Assembly (NCBI GenBank): GCA_018806985.1
Contig: JADANN010000422.1
Coordinates: 248,001-312,000, forward strand
Direction of reading: 5' to 3'
DNA: 64,000 nt
Source: Angiostrongylus vasorum
Taxonomy: Eukaryota > Nematoda > Chromadorea > Rhabditida > Metastrongylidae
Shown: piece by piece, positions 35,422 through 46,900 of the stretch
How positions within the stretch are numbered: the first letter of the stretch is position 1
How the letters are laid out: each line of letters begins with the position of its first letter
Position numbers and translations under genes: made by a program
Notes under the pieces: model-generated
Database searches by the model: none
Seen by the model: the letters and a program-made list of their open reading frames with translations, nothing else
What the model was told of the DNA's origin: nothing

Positions 35422-35457
35422 GGCTCTGAAGAAGGCGATACTGCCGAAACGTCAGCT
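35422..35457 (+). ncRNA. Hammerhead-type ribozyme motif (PLE right terminal repeat)
   Basis: Identical over all 36 nt to the motif at 31819-31854 but on the opposite strand. Core CUGAAGA, stem II GGC/GCC, GAAAC, GUC, stem I GGCU/AGCU. Its position just before the 3' end of the right-pointing copy matches the known location in PLE terminal repeats. Confidence 0.65.
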
Positions 35458-35484
35458 ACTGTTGTATTGTATGATGTCCATAGT

Positions 35485-35777
35485 ACTATACTATGTATAC
35501 TCAGTGCAAGTATGAGTTCCTTTATTTCTACTTTTCAGTGAGAGGTTACACACTGTTAGCGCCCCTGTGGGCTGTGGAGATGGATATCGGCTTTGTTGTG
35601 GTCACCTCTGAAACATCACCTATCACAGTCACCTGTCACTTTATTGCATGCTTTCATCATTATCGACGGGAAGATATTTTTATATTTCAAAGCATTCTTA
35701 AACAATGAGAAAGGGGAAGTGTGAAATAAAAATAGAACTAAGATACATCGCAAGATACACATTAAGGATCTAGCATT
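35485..35777. other. No recognised feature
   Basis: Unique spacer between the PLE target duplication and the next SINE. Confidence 0.3.
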
Positions 35778-36045
35778 AAGCTCTCGTCGTTGATCAATCC
35801 CCTGAGGGACGCACCATGCATTCGACTTCATAAAGCATCGTTTGGAGGTGATTGAATGCATATCTGGCTTTTACAATAACTCGCGGTAGCCTACCGATGT
35901 GTCGACACAATGCTGCTGTCCCCCCCAGAGACGTCTGCTACCAATTTGCCGACTCGGATAGATTGTAGGCTTGGTGAACAATGGGCGCGGAGATCGATTC
36001 CACGTGTGTGTTGTAGGACGCCTCAGACCCAGTGCACCCACAATC
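35778..36045 (-). mobile_element. tRNA-derived SINE, family A
   Basis: AAGCTCTCGTCGTTGATC, GTTTGGAGGTGATTGAATGC, GATCGATTCCACGTGTGTG; the promoter head is mutated (GACCCAGTGCACCCAC on the plus strand). Confidence 0.8.
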
Positions 36046-37059
36046 TTCCAAAAAGTCCTACCAAGTCTTATCACTGAAGTACATCAGTGTATCGTTTTCC
36101 AGAGCTTGTCAAAATCACCATATGATGGAGCAATTTATTAACAAATTGAAAACGGAAACGAAAACTTATTAGTCAACATAGGAGAAATTGCGCAATGGCA
36201 AAACCTGACACTACACGGGCGATATCACAATAAATATCAGTTTGATATAAATTATTATATTTCATTGTTGTGAGACAGGCCGACGGAAAGGTCTCACTTC
36301 CTGGCATTTACTTTGAAGCGGAAGAACATGGAAGCAATTGAATACATAGGAAACATACGATCGCACCAAACAACGGAATGTAACAATGATATTCAGAGAA
36401 AGCACAAATCTACACGTGTCGAATGTTGAGGAGAAGGAGCGAAGCACTTCTGAAAAAGGTGGATTTCAGTACAAACAAGAACATCTCGCTTTTCCTCTTT
36501 CTTTTTCCTTTTTTAGTTGTTTTTTCTCTAATCACACATACTACGATGATTAAAATTTGGAACGCTGTCTAGTAGCACAATAAAGACCATTGGATTTGGT
36601 TGTGCGCGGAATATTAGGAGACAAGAAAAGAGTGATGCCATCGCAACAGGACGGTTGGACTCTAGACCTCTTCCGCCGTCATTTCTTCGTCTAACCACAT
36701 ATAACTGTTTTATCTTTTTACATATTTCAACTATTTTAGCGGCCAACCTACAAAGGACAAGAAGACGTAAGGCTTCATAATAATTTTTTCTTCAGTTGTA
36801 GACATGAAAGCTCCATACACGCTGGAACGAATAGCGACTGTTTGCTTTATAGACTTTCTAGTTGCAGGATCTCTAAAGTTTCAAAGCAGTTTCGATTCGA
36901 ATGAGAGTGCTAAAGCATTTACGTCTAGTGCAGCTTTCATCTGTGATTCACAACGATGAGATATTCAGATATTTATGAACGATATGAAACCAAGTTCTGG
37001 TCGGTATTCCAAAAACTGACTTTTTCTTAACTTCGACATGGTTAATCAATAAGTATTCT
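36046..37059. other. Downstream of the Kunitz gene; nothing recognised
   Basis: AT-rich. Short ORFs without domains. No minus-strand AATAAA was noticed close to the stop at 37586. Confidence 0.3.
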
Positions 37060-37410
37060 TTCGTTGACAGGCCAATGTCAATGGTGAGATTGATAGGAAG
37101 GTTTATTCGGTTTACTTTCCGACGCCTTCGTTTTCTTTACAGCCGATGAAACAAGTAGATGGTCCACAGGTTTTCGTAATCTTGATGTGGTGCATTCTTT
37201 GTCGTATCGAGTCGAATCTTCCTTCAATGGATCATCGTTCGAATGAGGTAACCTCAGTAGGCGATACACTTTTATACTTGACGAACTGACTTGGTAGGAC
37301 GATGTAGACACCACATCAAGAGTACAAATTACTGTGGACCATCGACTCGTACCATCAGTTCTAAGGAAGACGAAGACGTCGAAAAGCTAGCCGAATAAAC
37401 ATTTTCATGA
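37060..37410. mobile_element. Foldback element with hammerhead-like end (family B)
   Basis: Carries the family B blocks GTCGTATCGAGTCGAATC near 37200 and, at the right end (37372-37400), CTAAGGAAGACGAAGACGTC, GAAAAG and CTAGCCGAATAAAC. The inverted relation of CTTGATGTGGTG (37181) and CACCACATCAAG (37309) marks the arms. Confidence 0.5.
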
Positions 37411-37585
37411 ACTTCGAGTTAGTTCATCACTGAACGAATCCATACTGATCACTACTCTTTCCTACTTTTTTCTATCCAGGTAAAAGTGGACCCATACTGA
37501 AATAATTAACTCTCAGAACTCTCATAGTTAGACATGATACGAAAGAAGCAGGATTTGCTTAGTATTAGAATAACCTTGGCACTCA

Positions 37586-37989
37586 CTAATGCAAGCAGAG
37601 CCGTTCACAATCGGATTTCTTTTCAAAGCGATTCGCATTTCCACCACAACCGCGGTAAAAGTAAAGTTTGCACCGACGGTCTTTGGGTGAGTAGAAGTAG
37701 TGTAAATTTGTTCGAGGTGGCTGCTCATCTTCGCGACAAGTGCGGCCTAAAATTTGTGTACTTCACCAAATACTTTTCCCTGATATTCTTTTGCGAAACC
37801 CAAGTAATCTAGCAAAGAATTGTTCCACTATATAAGACATATTCCACCAACCTTCTGAAGGCTTGATCTGACACACGGACTTATCGTCAGCTGTTTTAAG
37901 CATCGTCGTCTCCTCAACGGCTGGTGGTTCCGTAGCCGTCTCTATTATATCTACGTCGTTCGACTCAGCAATAGGAACGCTGGTTTCCT
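37586..37989 (-). CDS. Two exons: linker and C-terminal Kunitz domain 3, with stop
   Basis: Exon 37989-37852 (acceptor TTTCTTTAG, phase 1) reads ETSVPIAESNDVDIIETATE and then DKSVCQIKPSEG, ending in phase 1. Exon 37746-37586 (acceptor AATTTTAG) continues with RTCREDEQPPRTNLHYFYSP, then KDRRCKLYFYRGCGGNANRF, then EKKSDCERLCLH and TAG. All six Kunitz cysteines are present. P1 is Arg, which suggests a trypsin-like target. There are about six extra residues between Cys14 and Cys30 compared with domain 1. The stop directly after the last cysteine marks the C-terminus of the protein. Confidence 0.8.
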
Positions 37990-40900
37990 CTAAAGAAAAA
38001 TGAAAGCTACAATAAGAGAACTGAAATACCGAAGTGACTGGCTTTTTTTTAATTGTGGTGTATCATGGGAGATAAAAGAGCGGCTTTGCATAAATTTGAC
38101 TTTCATCTCAGGCCCGACCTTCTGTTTACATCGGCACTGACCAATAATTCAGTGTTTCCCTGATGAGCAGACACGAGGTATTTATTACATTAGTTATCTA
38201 TGTATTACGTTTTATTTGCTAAGGTTAGGCAAGTGTTTGGCTGAATAGATTGCCAACTTGACCCTACGAGACTCTGAAGAAAGCGAAACTGCCCAAGTGC
38301 CAGCTGTTGTGAATAAGTAGCCCAAGAATAGCAGCCTCGTGCCTGCTGATGAAGAAAGTAAATTCTTGACTGTCATATTCACTTATTAATTTTTCACAGG
38401 TCAGTATTAGACATGCAAAGGTTTTTCTTCTCAAATACCACAAATTTTGTTCCTGATTGATTGATTTTTGTCCTAATCACTGAATTTAAGCGCAAAGGAG
38501 CTTCGCCTTCTGGCATAGACATTCTCATCAAGAATGTACTGCATTCTTGGGAAATTGAAAGTTCAGTTAAGAGTAAATGAACAGCGAAATAGCTTTCTCA
38601 CTAAAAACCTACTGAGCACATTGCGTGCACACCACAACTATAAAAAATCCGAGTGGAGCAAAAAATAATGAAATTCACAGTGATGATGTTTGACATCGAG
38701 AACACTTTCAGTCTTAATGACCAGTCGGAAGATATACCGGAAATCACAACCCTATAGTCCATTTTTTATCAAATATTACCATATTTTTTTACAATGTTCC
38801 GCTTCCGCAACACTTTTAAGAATTTCTATCAATTTCAACTTGCGTTAAGCTTTAAGCTTTGATCTGGTATTAATTAATAAGTGTTGTAATACCAGACTCT
38901 TGGCCATAAGTAGACAGAATTTCTGAAACAAATAGTCTTCATTCTCACCATTTATTTGCGGAATATCTTCCGGCTTTATCATGAGATGTGCCATTCCTCC
39001 ATCTTCGTCCGCGTCATCTCCTTCCATATTATCAAATTCACTCGAGTCCTCGATTGTCTCCGTGGTAGCTTGCACCCCTTCAAAAAGCGTTCCAGAGCAG
39101 AGTATATCATTAGTGTGCATTATGTGATAATACACTAACAATAGAAGTAAAAGCATGAAAAAGTATGAGACACAGGTGAAAACCAGCACAGATTATATAA
39201 AAGGATCCTTAGGTCTCCACCATTTTTGCTGATGCAGTAGGCCGATGAAAAATGTGGAAATGTTTTACTGAGAGTTGGCACGAGTTGGCAGTTAAGTACG
39301 GCATATGGAAAAGAAATAGTGAGATTCAGATAATGATATCCTTTCGATCTCCACTATATAGCTCACCAAGCCCATCATTCTAGATACTGTAATACTAATG
39401 CCACTGTCATAGATACAATTCACAAAATTCTCAATGTCATCAAATGTGGAGCATGGATTAATCATCAGTTGAGTTCAAATCAATGCTTCACCGAAATACG
39501 TCCTACACTCTGCTGGCATCCATTCCTTAGAAGTGAATCTATTCGTCAAGCTTCAGCTTAAAAGTTAAGGTGAAACGATGGAATCCTACTGTTTGGCGAT
39601 AGATGATGAGCGTAATCGATTATAAAGGGTTGGAAAGAAGTACGACCTCATGGAACTTCTACCGGAAACAACTTAAGTCAAGAATATGCAGGTTAAACTT
39701 AAGATTTCTTCGTAGGATGGGGTCTTAATTTATTATCAAGCTGGCAGCCATATTATGCTCTGTAGAAGTTATTTTATTTTTCTGTACAGTGGTAAGGCTA
39801 GAGGGTAGAATGTGAATAAAGCCGCACATTGAACTAACATTGCGTTGGAATACAAGGGATCTAATAAGTGTAGGAAGGCAGATGCAGAATTCTCATAAAT
39901 CCATAAATCACAGGAATGAGTTTAATGTTTTCATCTAATTTCAGCGAGAACTGTTCTTATTGCATCCACTTCATCTATCGCAAAGGAAATGACCAATCTA
40001 CGTAGAATAAAGCGTATTTCTCGACTATCAACGGAAATCCATTCCAAGGATTTGCTTGAAAGCGTTATAGACTTGTTTTTTAAAGTTTTGCTTGGATAGG
40101 ACTGTTTTATTTCACCATTTAAAACTAGGAACTCACAGTAGCAATACGCTTTATAGAACACTCACTAGTTGAAAGTCCAAGCTCATTTGAAGGCAATGAG
40201 CCGCGCATGGAAGCGTGTTCCGAGTTCAACGAATTTCTCCCCATATAGGGAGAGATCATGTATTCGTTGGATAGTCGCTCAGATCCGTACAGGAGACAGC
40301 ACATTCGAGCTAAATAATGGTTTACATAGAACTATGTCCTATGAGCATTATGTGGTACATTCCAGCCGAACGATTAAAATAACATGAAGATGCACTGCTG
40401 AGTTTTACGCTGCTTGGATTGCGTTAAGAAAGCTTGAGAGAGGCTACCGACTACCTATGGCGTCGAACTGTTTTCTAACGTTTAAAAACACTTTTATCCC
40501 ATTTAGTTGGTATTGATAAAGAAATTAATGACATCTAGTGAATTTACGTAGTTAGATTATAGGAGCATACATCCGTTTAGTCAACGACTAAATGAGAATA
40601 TTACATTTGCAGCAGCACGAATCAAATATGGCTCATACGTGTTGAGGCACGCTGGCCGGCTGAGTCATACACCACACTTCCGCGCTCGAAAATATTACAA
40701 TTGGACCTTCCAAGTTTGAACAAACATATCTCAGTTATAAAAAAACTTTGTGCTAACATACAGAAAGAGTCATTTTTTTCCATTCCATGACGATAAAATC
40801 CCAATTTTCTTTCTAGCTTGAAAGATGCACTTTCATTTCTCGTCCTCAACACTTATACCTCTAACAGAAGCGAAAATTTTAAAAAGAATACATCGCTTCT

Positions 40901-43900
40901 GATTTCCGAAAGCGTGTGGTACAAACAACCTAAGATTGAAATAGCATCTTAGAAAATCTATTTACACCATTATGACGACACTGCAGAAGTAGACGCTGTT
41001 TCTTATGTATGTTAAATGTACAAGTTCTCTTGCATATCACTTATTGTTAAAAATATCGCTATCAATTTAACTTCGTCTCCTTATCTATTTACTTATTTAT
41101 TTATTTATATGCACTTACATTGCTTTTTCAACGTCAATAGCGCAATAAAACCCTTTGGGACAGAGTTTCACTCCGTCGAATCCAGCCCCGCACAGGATCG
41201 GTTCGCCAGTTGAACTTAAAATAGGGTCTGAACCATCTGGACACATGTACGTGGGTGTTGAAAGAAGTGTCTTCCGAGAAGCTAAAATAAATACAGCGAT
41301 AGAACAACAACCACAACGATGCTGAGACATTCGCAAAACTTGCACCCCAGGCCAGATCGAAGCACGATTTCCCTTTCCGGGGGCTCGCGCCTTACACCCT
41401 GCGCCACGAAGGCCCTTGCTCTGCGTTTCTTTTAGCCAGTTTTCGAAAATGCGCTGCGCGAGTCCTCGGAAAGGGAAATCGTGGTTCGATCTGGCGCGAG
41501 GTCCAAGTTTTGCGAATAACTCAGCATCGTTGTGGTTGATTTCGTATTATACCCTGCTGTGAAAATTGTAGTAGGCTGTAAATAAAAGACAAACATTTTG
41601 AGAGAGTAACACTCTATAACATTAAAGATAGACGCTAATTTGGAATTTGAAGTCGAAGTAGACTATGTGCTATCCATACATCTCAAAATGATATTTTGCC
41701 ACAATTCTACTTCATAGAGCGAGCGCATCAAGTTCTCCAACCTGAAGCTTCCCGACCAGAAATATTGATCGCCCTATGTCTAACAGCATTGGCAATGACG
41801 CATTTGTAATATAATTTTGTTAGAAAAGTGGTAGAGAACGATTAGAAAGAAAGGAAATACAGCCTTACCTCGAAGAACATCAGCTTGTTTAGATGCAAAT
41901 CGAATAGATTTGTTCTCATCTACAACAAAAGAACAAGAGATCTATCTAATAACTATGAAAACTGTGTAGAAACTACAATGAACCTTCTTTTTCGATCCTT
42001 CCACTAGGACAACAAACATCAGGAGGACCAGCAAGACAGTAGTATCCGACAGGGCATGCGATGGAATCCGTTGAGTTACCGCATAACACTGGTGTTAATT
42101 CACCTAACGGATTGTTGCCATCTGGACAATGACCACGAAGGATCGGTGAAGGCGAGAAGGAAGAGCGATGATCCGATCGTAGTCCTATTAGAAAAAAGTA
42201 CGTTAAAGTTCCTTTTATTCCAAATTTACACATCGTCGGTAACATTAGCAAATTTAGGCAAGTGATTTGGCGAGGGCTTCTGTTTTCGAAGACTGTTACT
42301 TGTGATTCCACTTATTTGATACAATTCCATTTTGATTTTCGTTGGCATATTTGAATGCAGGCTACGTATAAATAAAAGGCTCACGTTGTCCGCCAAGCAC
42401 GCAAAGCTTCTGGCAGTCAACTAGGCTACCAAAGTTGTTATTATTGCCTTTACATCCACTGTAGTAGAACAGTCGGCAGGTATCCGTGTCACGGTCGTAG
42501 TAATATCTGGAAATGACCAAACACTCTAGTCATAGCACTTTCTTTAGAATTGCATATGATGCTAAATGTGAAAAGCGAAAGAACAACGTCAAGAAAATCT
42601 GGGTGAGGCTGCGGGAATTCGATTGACAAGTAAACGGTGAAGGGACACTCCCAGCGACGGAGTACCCCCATTATTCACTCGAAGTGAAAAAGCAAAACTA
42701 GGGGAAACCTTTTTCTATCCATTCTCGTGGCCAAGTTTGTGTTGACTTCAAAATTATTCTTTTAGGAAATTTATTAAGACTTTTCCCACTGATCGTGATA
42801 CAAGCTTTCCAATTCTAACACATTTGACGACCTTCAGACAATAATTCTCCAAGATGAAGAGTCCACATCACCTCCGCAAAACTCTCCCCTTTAAAGTTTC
42901 AGGTTCACAGTCATGAAAGATATTGTTTTATTTCAAGTTCTTCGAAAAATGAATGGGAATGATATTCGCAAGTGATTATGAATAAAGTTTGCTATGCACA
43001 CGGATCTTTTTCCCTTACCCGTTGAAACATTGAAAACAGGTATAAGACAGTTTGGAAGGTCGGCAAATTAGCAAATATGTTCTAAAGCTAGCAGTGAAGT
43101 CTGGTACAAATTTATCTAGCTCGTGTATAGCAGAAAATATGGTATGATTGTGAGAAACTCGTATCCACAATCCAGTTACTATGAAGCACTAAAAATGCAC
43201 CTTAGATGAGCGGAGCTGCAGTCCCCTTGCATTAATGGTTCGATACAGATAGGATTGCCATGGTGGGGAGGAGAAGGCTTCGGTCGCATACGCTCGGCTC
43301 GCGACACCTGATGAGGCTTTTTGTCTGAAAACTAGTAAAACTAAGCTATAAAACCAATAGGGAATTTAGAACACTGTACATACTCGCCAATGCGTAGCAA
43401 TTTAGCAAAAGCACCAAAGTAAATCAAAATTTATCGTTTGTGAAAAATTAACCCGAAGACGCTTAAATACAAATTTTTCAAACAACGTCCACAAAACATT
43501 TTACAAGACAATTTTAAACATAAACAATTTTAGTAATTCAAACAGACAGACATTTTAGACAAGGCTAGGCTTGATACGTCGTTCTCGGCCATTCGGACAA
43601 TGGATCGCAGGATTACACCATTCAATGTACGTGTAGGATATAATTTTTGGAGCTTTAATAAGGATGAAGACGGCCATTACTTTCCTTACCAGCGTGATAT
43701 TATATCTCGCTGTGAACATAACGAATGGCAAACCTTTGACACTTTTCGATAAGACAAGAATAAAATATTGGTCAAAAAACTGCCTTGTGCTTAAAACTGG
43801 GTTCAGTGCTGATTTGGGTTGCCCACATCAACCCCGTTGAAGAGTGATTGCTGATGGCACTGATCGATAGAAAACTAGCTGAGAGACGGGCGAAACAAAG

Positions 43901-46900
43901 GGCCCGCATGGTGTGGTGATGAACGCGTTAGCACACAGAAAGGGCAATAGCGCGTTCGTTCCTCACCGCAGACACCTGCGGTCCGGAGTTTTGCAAATAG
44001 TTCAGCATTATTGTGGTTGGCTTGTGTTTATTTTTGCACTAATTCTTACTACGAACCAAAATTTGGTGGCCGAGTTCTCTGCAAACTTTTTACACAGGCA
44101 AATTATTGCTTTAATCATCATTCGACGAAGTTCCGTAGCTTTCTATATTAATAACCTACGATACCCTCCACAAGTAGGAAGGATTTATACGAGCAATCCA
44201 AAACATTATCCAAGCTAAAAATAGTGTAGTGAGCGTTATTTTGATACAATAAGAGCCAGAATTACTCTAAATTGATAAAAAATTAGAAGTTCTTCACTAC
44301 TCAAACTTTGGCTGTGATATACTAATTTCAACTCACCGTCGAATCGAAGAGGAGCGATGATGGACTCCATGTTGAACGAGTCTGGCGCCGTGTTAAGGAT
44401 AGAGTTCGTGGCTCGTCGTCGATGCCTGGTCAAAGTCGCCATTCTGCGCACTCGGATCGGAACCTCATCCATAAGACGGCGGATGTTGAGTGGACCGAAT
44501 ACTTTGTAGCCGTGTTTTATCTCCTCACCATCATAGCCTAAAAATCCTCAATTTATTTCGGGAATAGATTTTATTAAAACATTTCCAACTGAGTACTCAA
44601 TTAAGAAAAAAAGAAAGCTGCGTCGTTTTCTTGTTCAGCAATCCCGAGGTTGTTAAACAGCATACATTTACTTCCATAGAAAAACACAATACAATACAAC
44701 AGTAGTCGACGTTTGGGCAGTATCGCCTTCTTCAGAGCCTGGAAGGGTATACTGGTATACAGTTTACTATGCCAAACGCTTCAATAACACTTACAAAAAA
44801 GACGAAAAACTCGATGGTTTTCTTCTCGAAAAAAACTCACCGCTTTTTTTACGTAACTTCCAATGAGGAAGATTAATTTATTTAAATGGCATTTATGTCT
44901 ACCAAAAACCGTAAAATGAATAGCAGGGATGAATGCCCAGAGGTCATACGCGACCTGACTCCCGTATGTTCGCATCAATTTCTGATGTGTGATGGTGCAG
45001 TCAACAATCTTATGCGACTATAATCAGCTGTTCTAATCCTCCTCATTGGAAGTCACGTAAAAAGCGGTGAGTTTTTTTCAAGAAGCTGTTGACCATGTAA
45101 TTACCATAGAGTTTCTCGTCTTTTTGTAAGTGTTATTGAAGCGTTTGGCCTAGTAAATTGTATATCTGTATGCCCTTCCAGGCACTGAAGAAGGCGATAC
45201 TGCCGAAACGTCAGCTACTTTTGTATTGTATTGTGTTTTTCTATGGAAGTAAATGTATGCTGTTTAACAACCTCGCGATTGCTGAACAAGAAAACGACGC
45301 ATTCATATTCCAATGCCGAGATTAATAGAAAGTCGCTCCTGGGAACTGTTAAAAGAAAGCTGCGTTAAGCAAACAGACAAGAATATGTAGTAATCAGATG
45401 GTTTGATTGTGTATTTCACGATGTGTACAACTCAAAAGAAAAAACTTTCTGGAATATTTACGCCTAACCATTTGTGGAACCTCAAAGAGAACTGTCTTCA
45501 AGAAACAAAATAGAAGAAGAAATGGTCAACATGAGCGCTTTTAGAAAAATATACATGAGGGATGGGTTCAGTCCTTAGAAATGGTAGCTTAGCCTCTATC
45601 CTGAAAAAATTAAGAGGACAAAGTATTCGACGTTGTTCCGTCTTTAAGGTATGTGTCATGTGTTAGACTGCACTAGATATTGTAGAGGTGAAAGAATGGG
45701 TACGTAGCCTATCCAATGTATTACGGAAAGCTATCAATGTATGAATTCAGTGTTGCTACCCTTCGGAGAAGTCTAGTAACAATATCAACCCCGAAGGAGT
45801 GAAGGGCTTAGTTTGGCCACCCATCTAAAGCGTACTTTGCAATGCATCTCAAAGAACTGCGCTACATGCGCTCTATTTTATTATTGGACAGAAATCAGTG
45901 TAAATAAACCGAAAATACGAAAACATGTGGATAAAAGCAGGTACACCATCTCAATAACAGTGCATGGTGAGACCAGAAAGGTAGAGATTTTGTAACTTAT
46001 ATATTAGGTTCATTGTATGAAATCAAGCGTCGTGGGAAGATTAGCTTTCAGCTTAGATTTTTCTCTTCAAATCATCTGTACCTCAAGATACCTCTGTTTG
46101 AAAAACGTTGCTCAAAATTTGCCGTACAATTAAAGAATTTACGAAACCCTATTGCGCTAAATATTGATGAATAGCCACATAGGTAGTCCTCTTCACAAAC
46201 TCACCCCCCGAACACGTGTTTGTCATACGGGTCTTCCTCATTGGGACAACAGAAATAGTCCACACCATTGAAGTAACACACGGATTTTTCTGGACACTGA
46301 AGAACGTGGATTTTCAGAAAATGACTAGCCAAAGGAAAATAACTTCCCTTATTAGGCGAAGAATAAATCACTGAACAGAAGCAATGACAGAATGACCGAA
46401 ATCTGCCGTTCAAATCTACATTGTTCATCTATTCTTTGTAAAACTGCACCTGGTTCTTTCCAGGCAGACACATCACCGGTCGTCCATCGGCATACCGTAT
46501 TTCCCGTAGTCCATTAGGGCACGAATGCAAAAGGTGTCGTCGTTCTCCTTCAATTCCGGTGAGATCTATAAATTTTAGACGTTGTAAGAGTAAGAAGATA
46601 TTTTTAGCACTTATTCTTAACCCTTAACTTTACTGTCGTTATTGGTTTCTAGTACCAACATCTAAGAATAAGTGTAGTAACAGTTCTACATTCCATAAAA
46701 GCTCAAAACTTCGGTATCTAATTCATAACGTGCTTTTTTAACTTCTTTTTTTACGAGGAAAGAATTCTACTTTTTCTTTGACTTTGTTTTTTGCTGGGTG
46801 CGGATTGTGTGATGAATTACCTCACTTCTAAGGGGGCAATAACAAAAACGGAAAAAGCAAATCCATCCAATATGATTTAAAAAACCTAATTTCCAAGTGC

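Larger units (their letters stand above)
31691..35472. mobile_element. Penelope-like element, head-to-head double copy with target duplication
   Basis: A 3.78-kb insertion flanked by the 12-bp direct repeat GATGTCCATAGT (31679-31690 and 35473-35484). It consists of two 5'-truncated PLE copies joined 5' to 5' near 33890: one reads left (33890 to 32080) and one reads right (33895 to 35160). Both ends carry the same terminal repeat in inverted orientation, each with a hammerhead-type motif. The right end is shorter. PLEs often insert as partial tandem or inverted copies, so this fits the family. Both copies are broken. Confidence 0.8.

Noticed and set aside
44781..44978. Short ORFs inside the inverted-repeat PLE derivatives (also 61415-61612 and 34870-35220)
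   Set aside because: They overlap untranslated PLE 3' sequence, and the same region gives ORFs in different frames in each copy.
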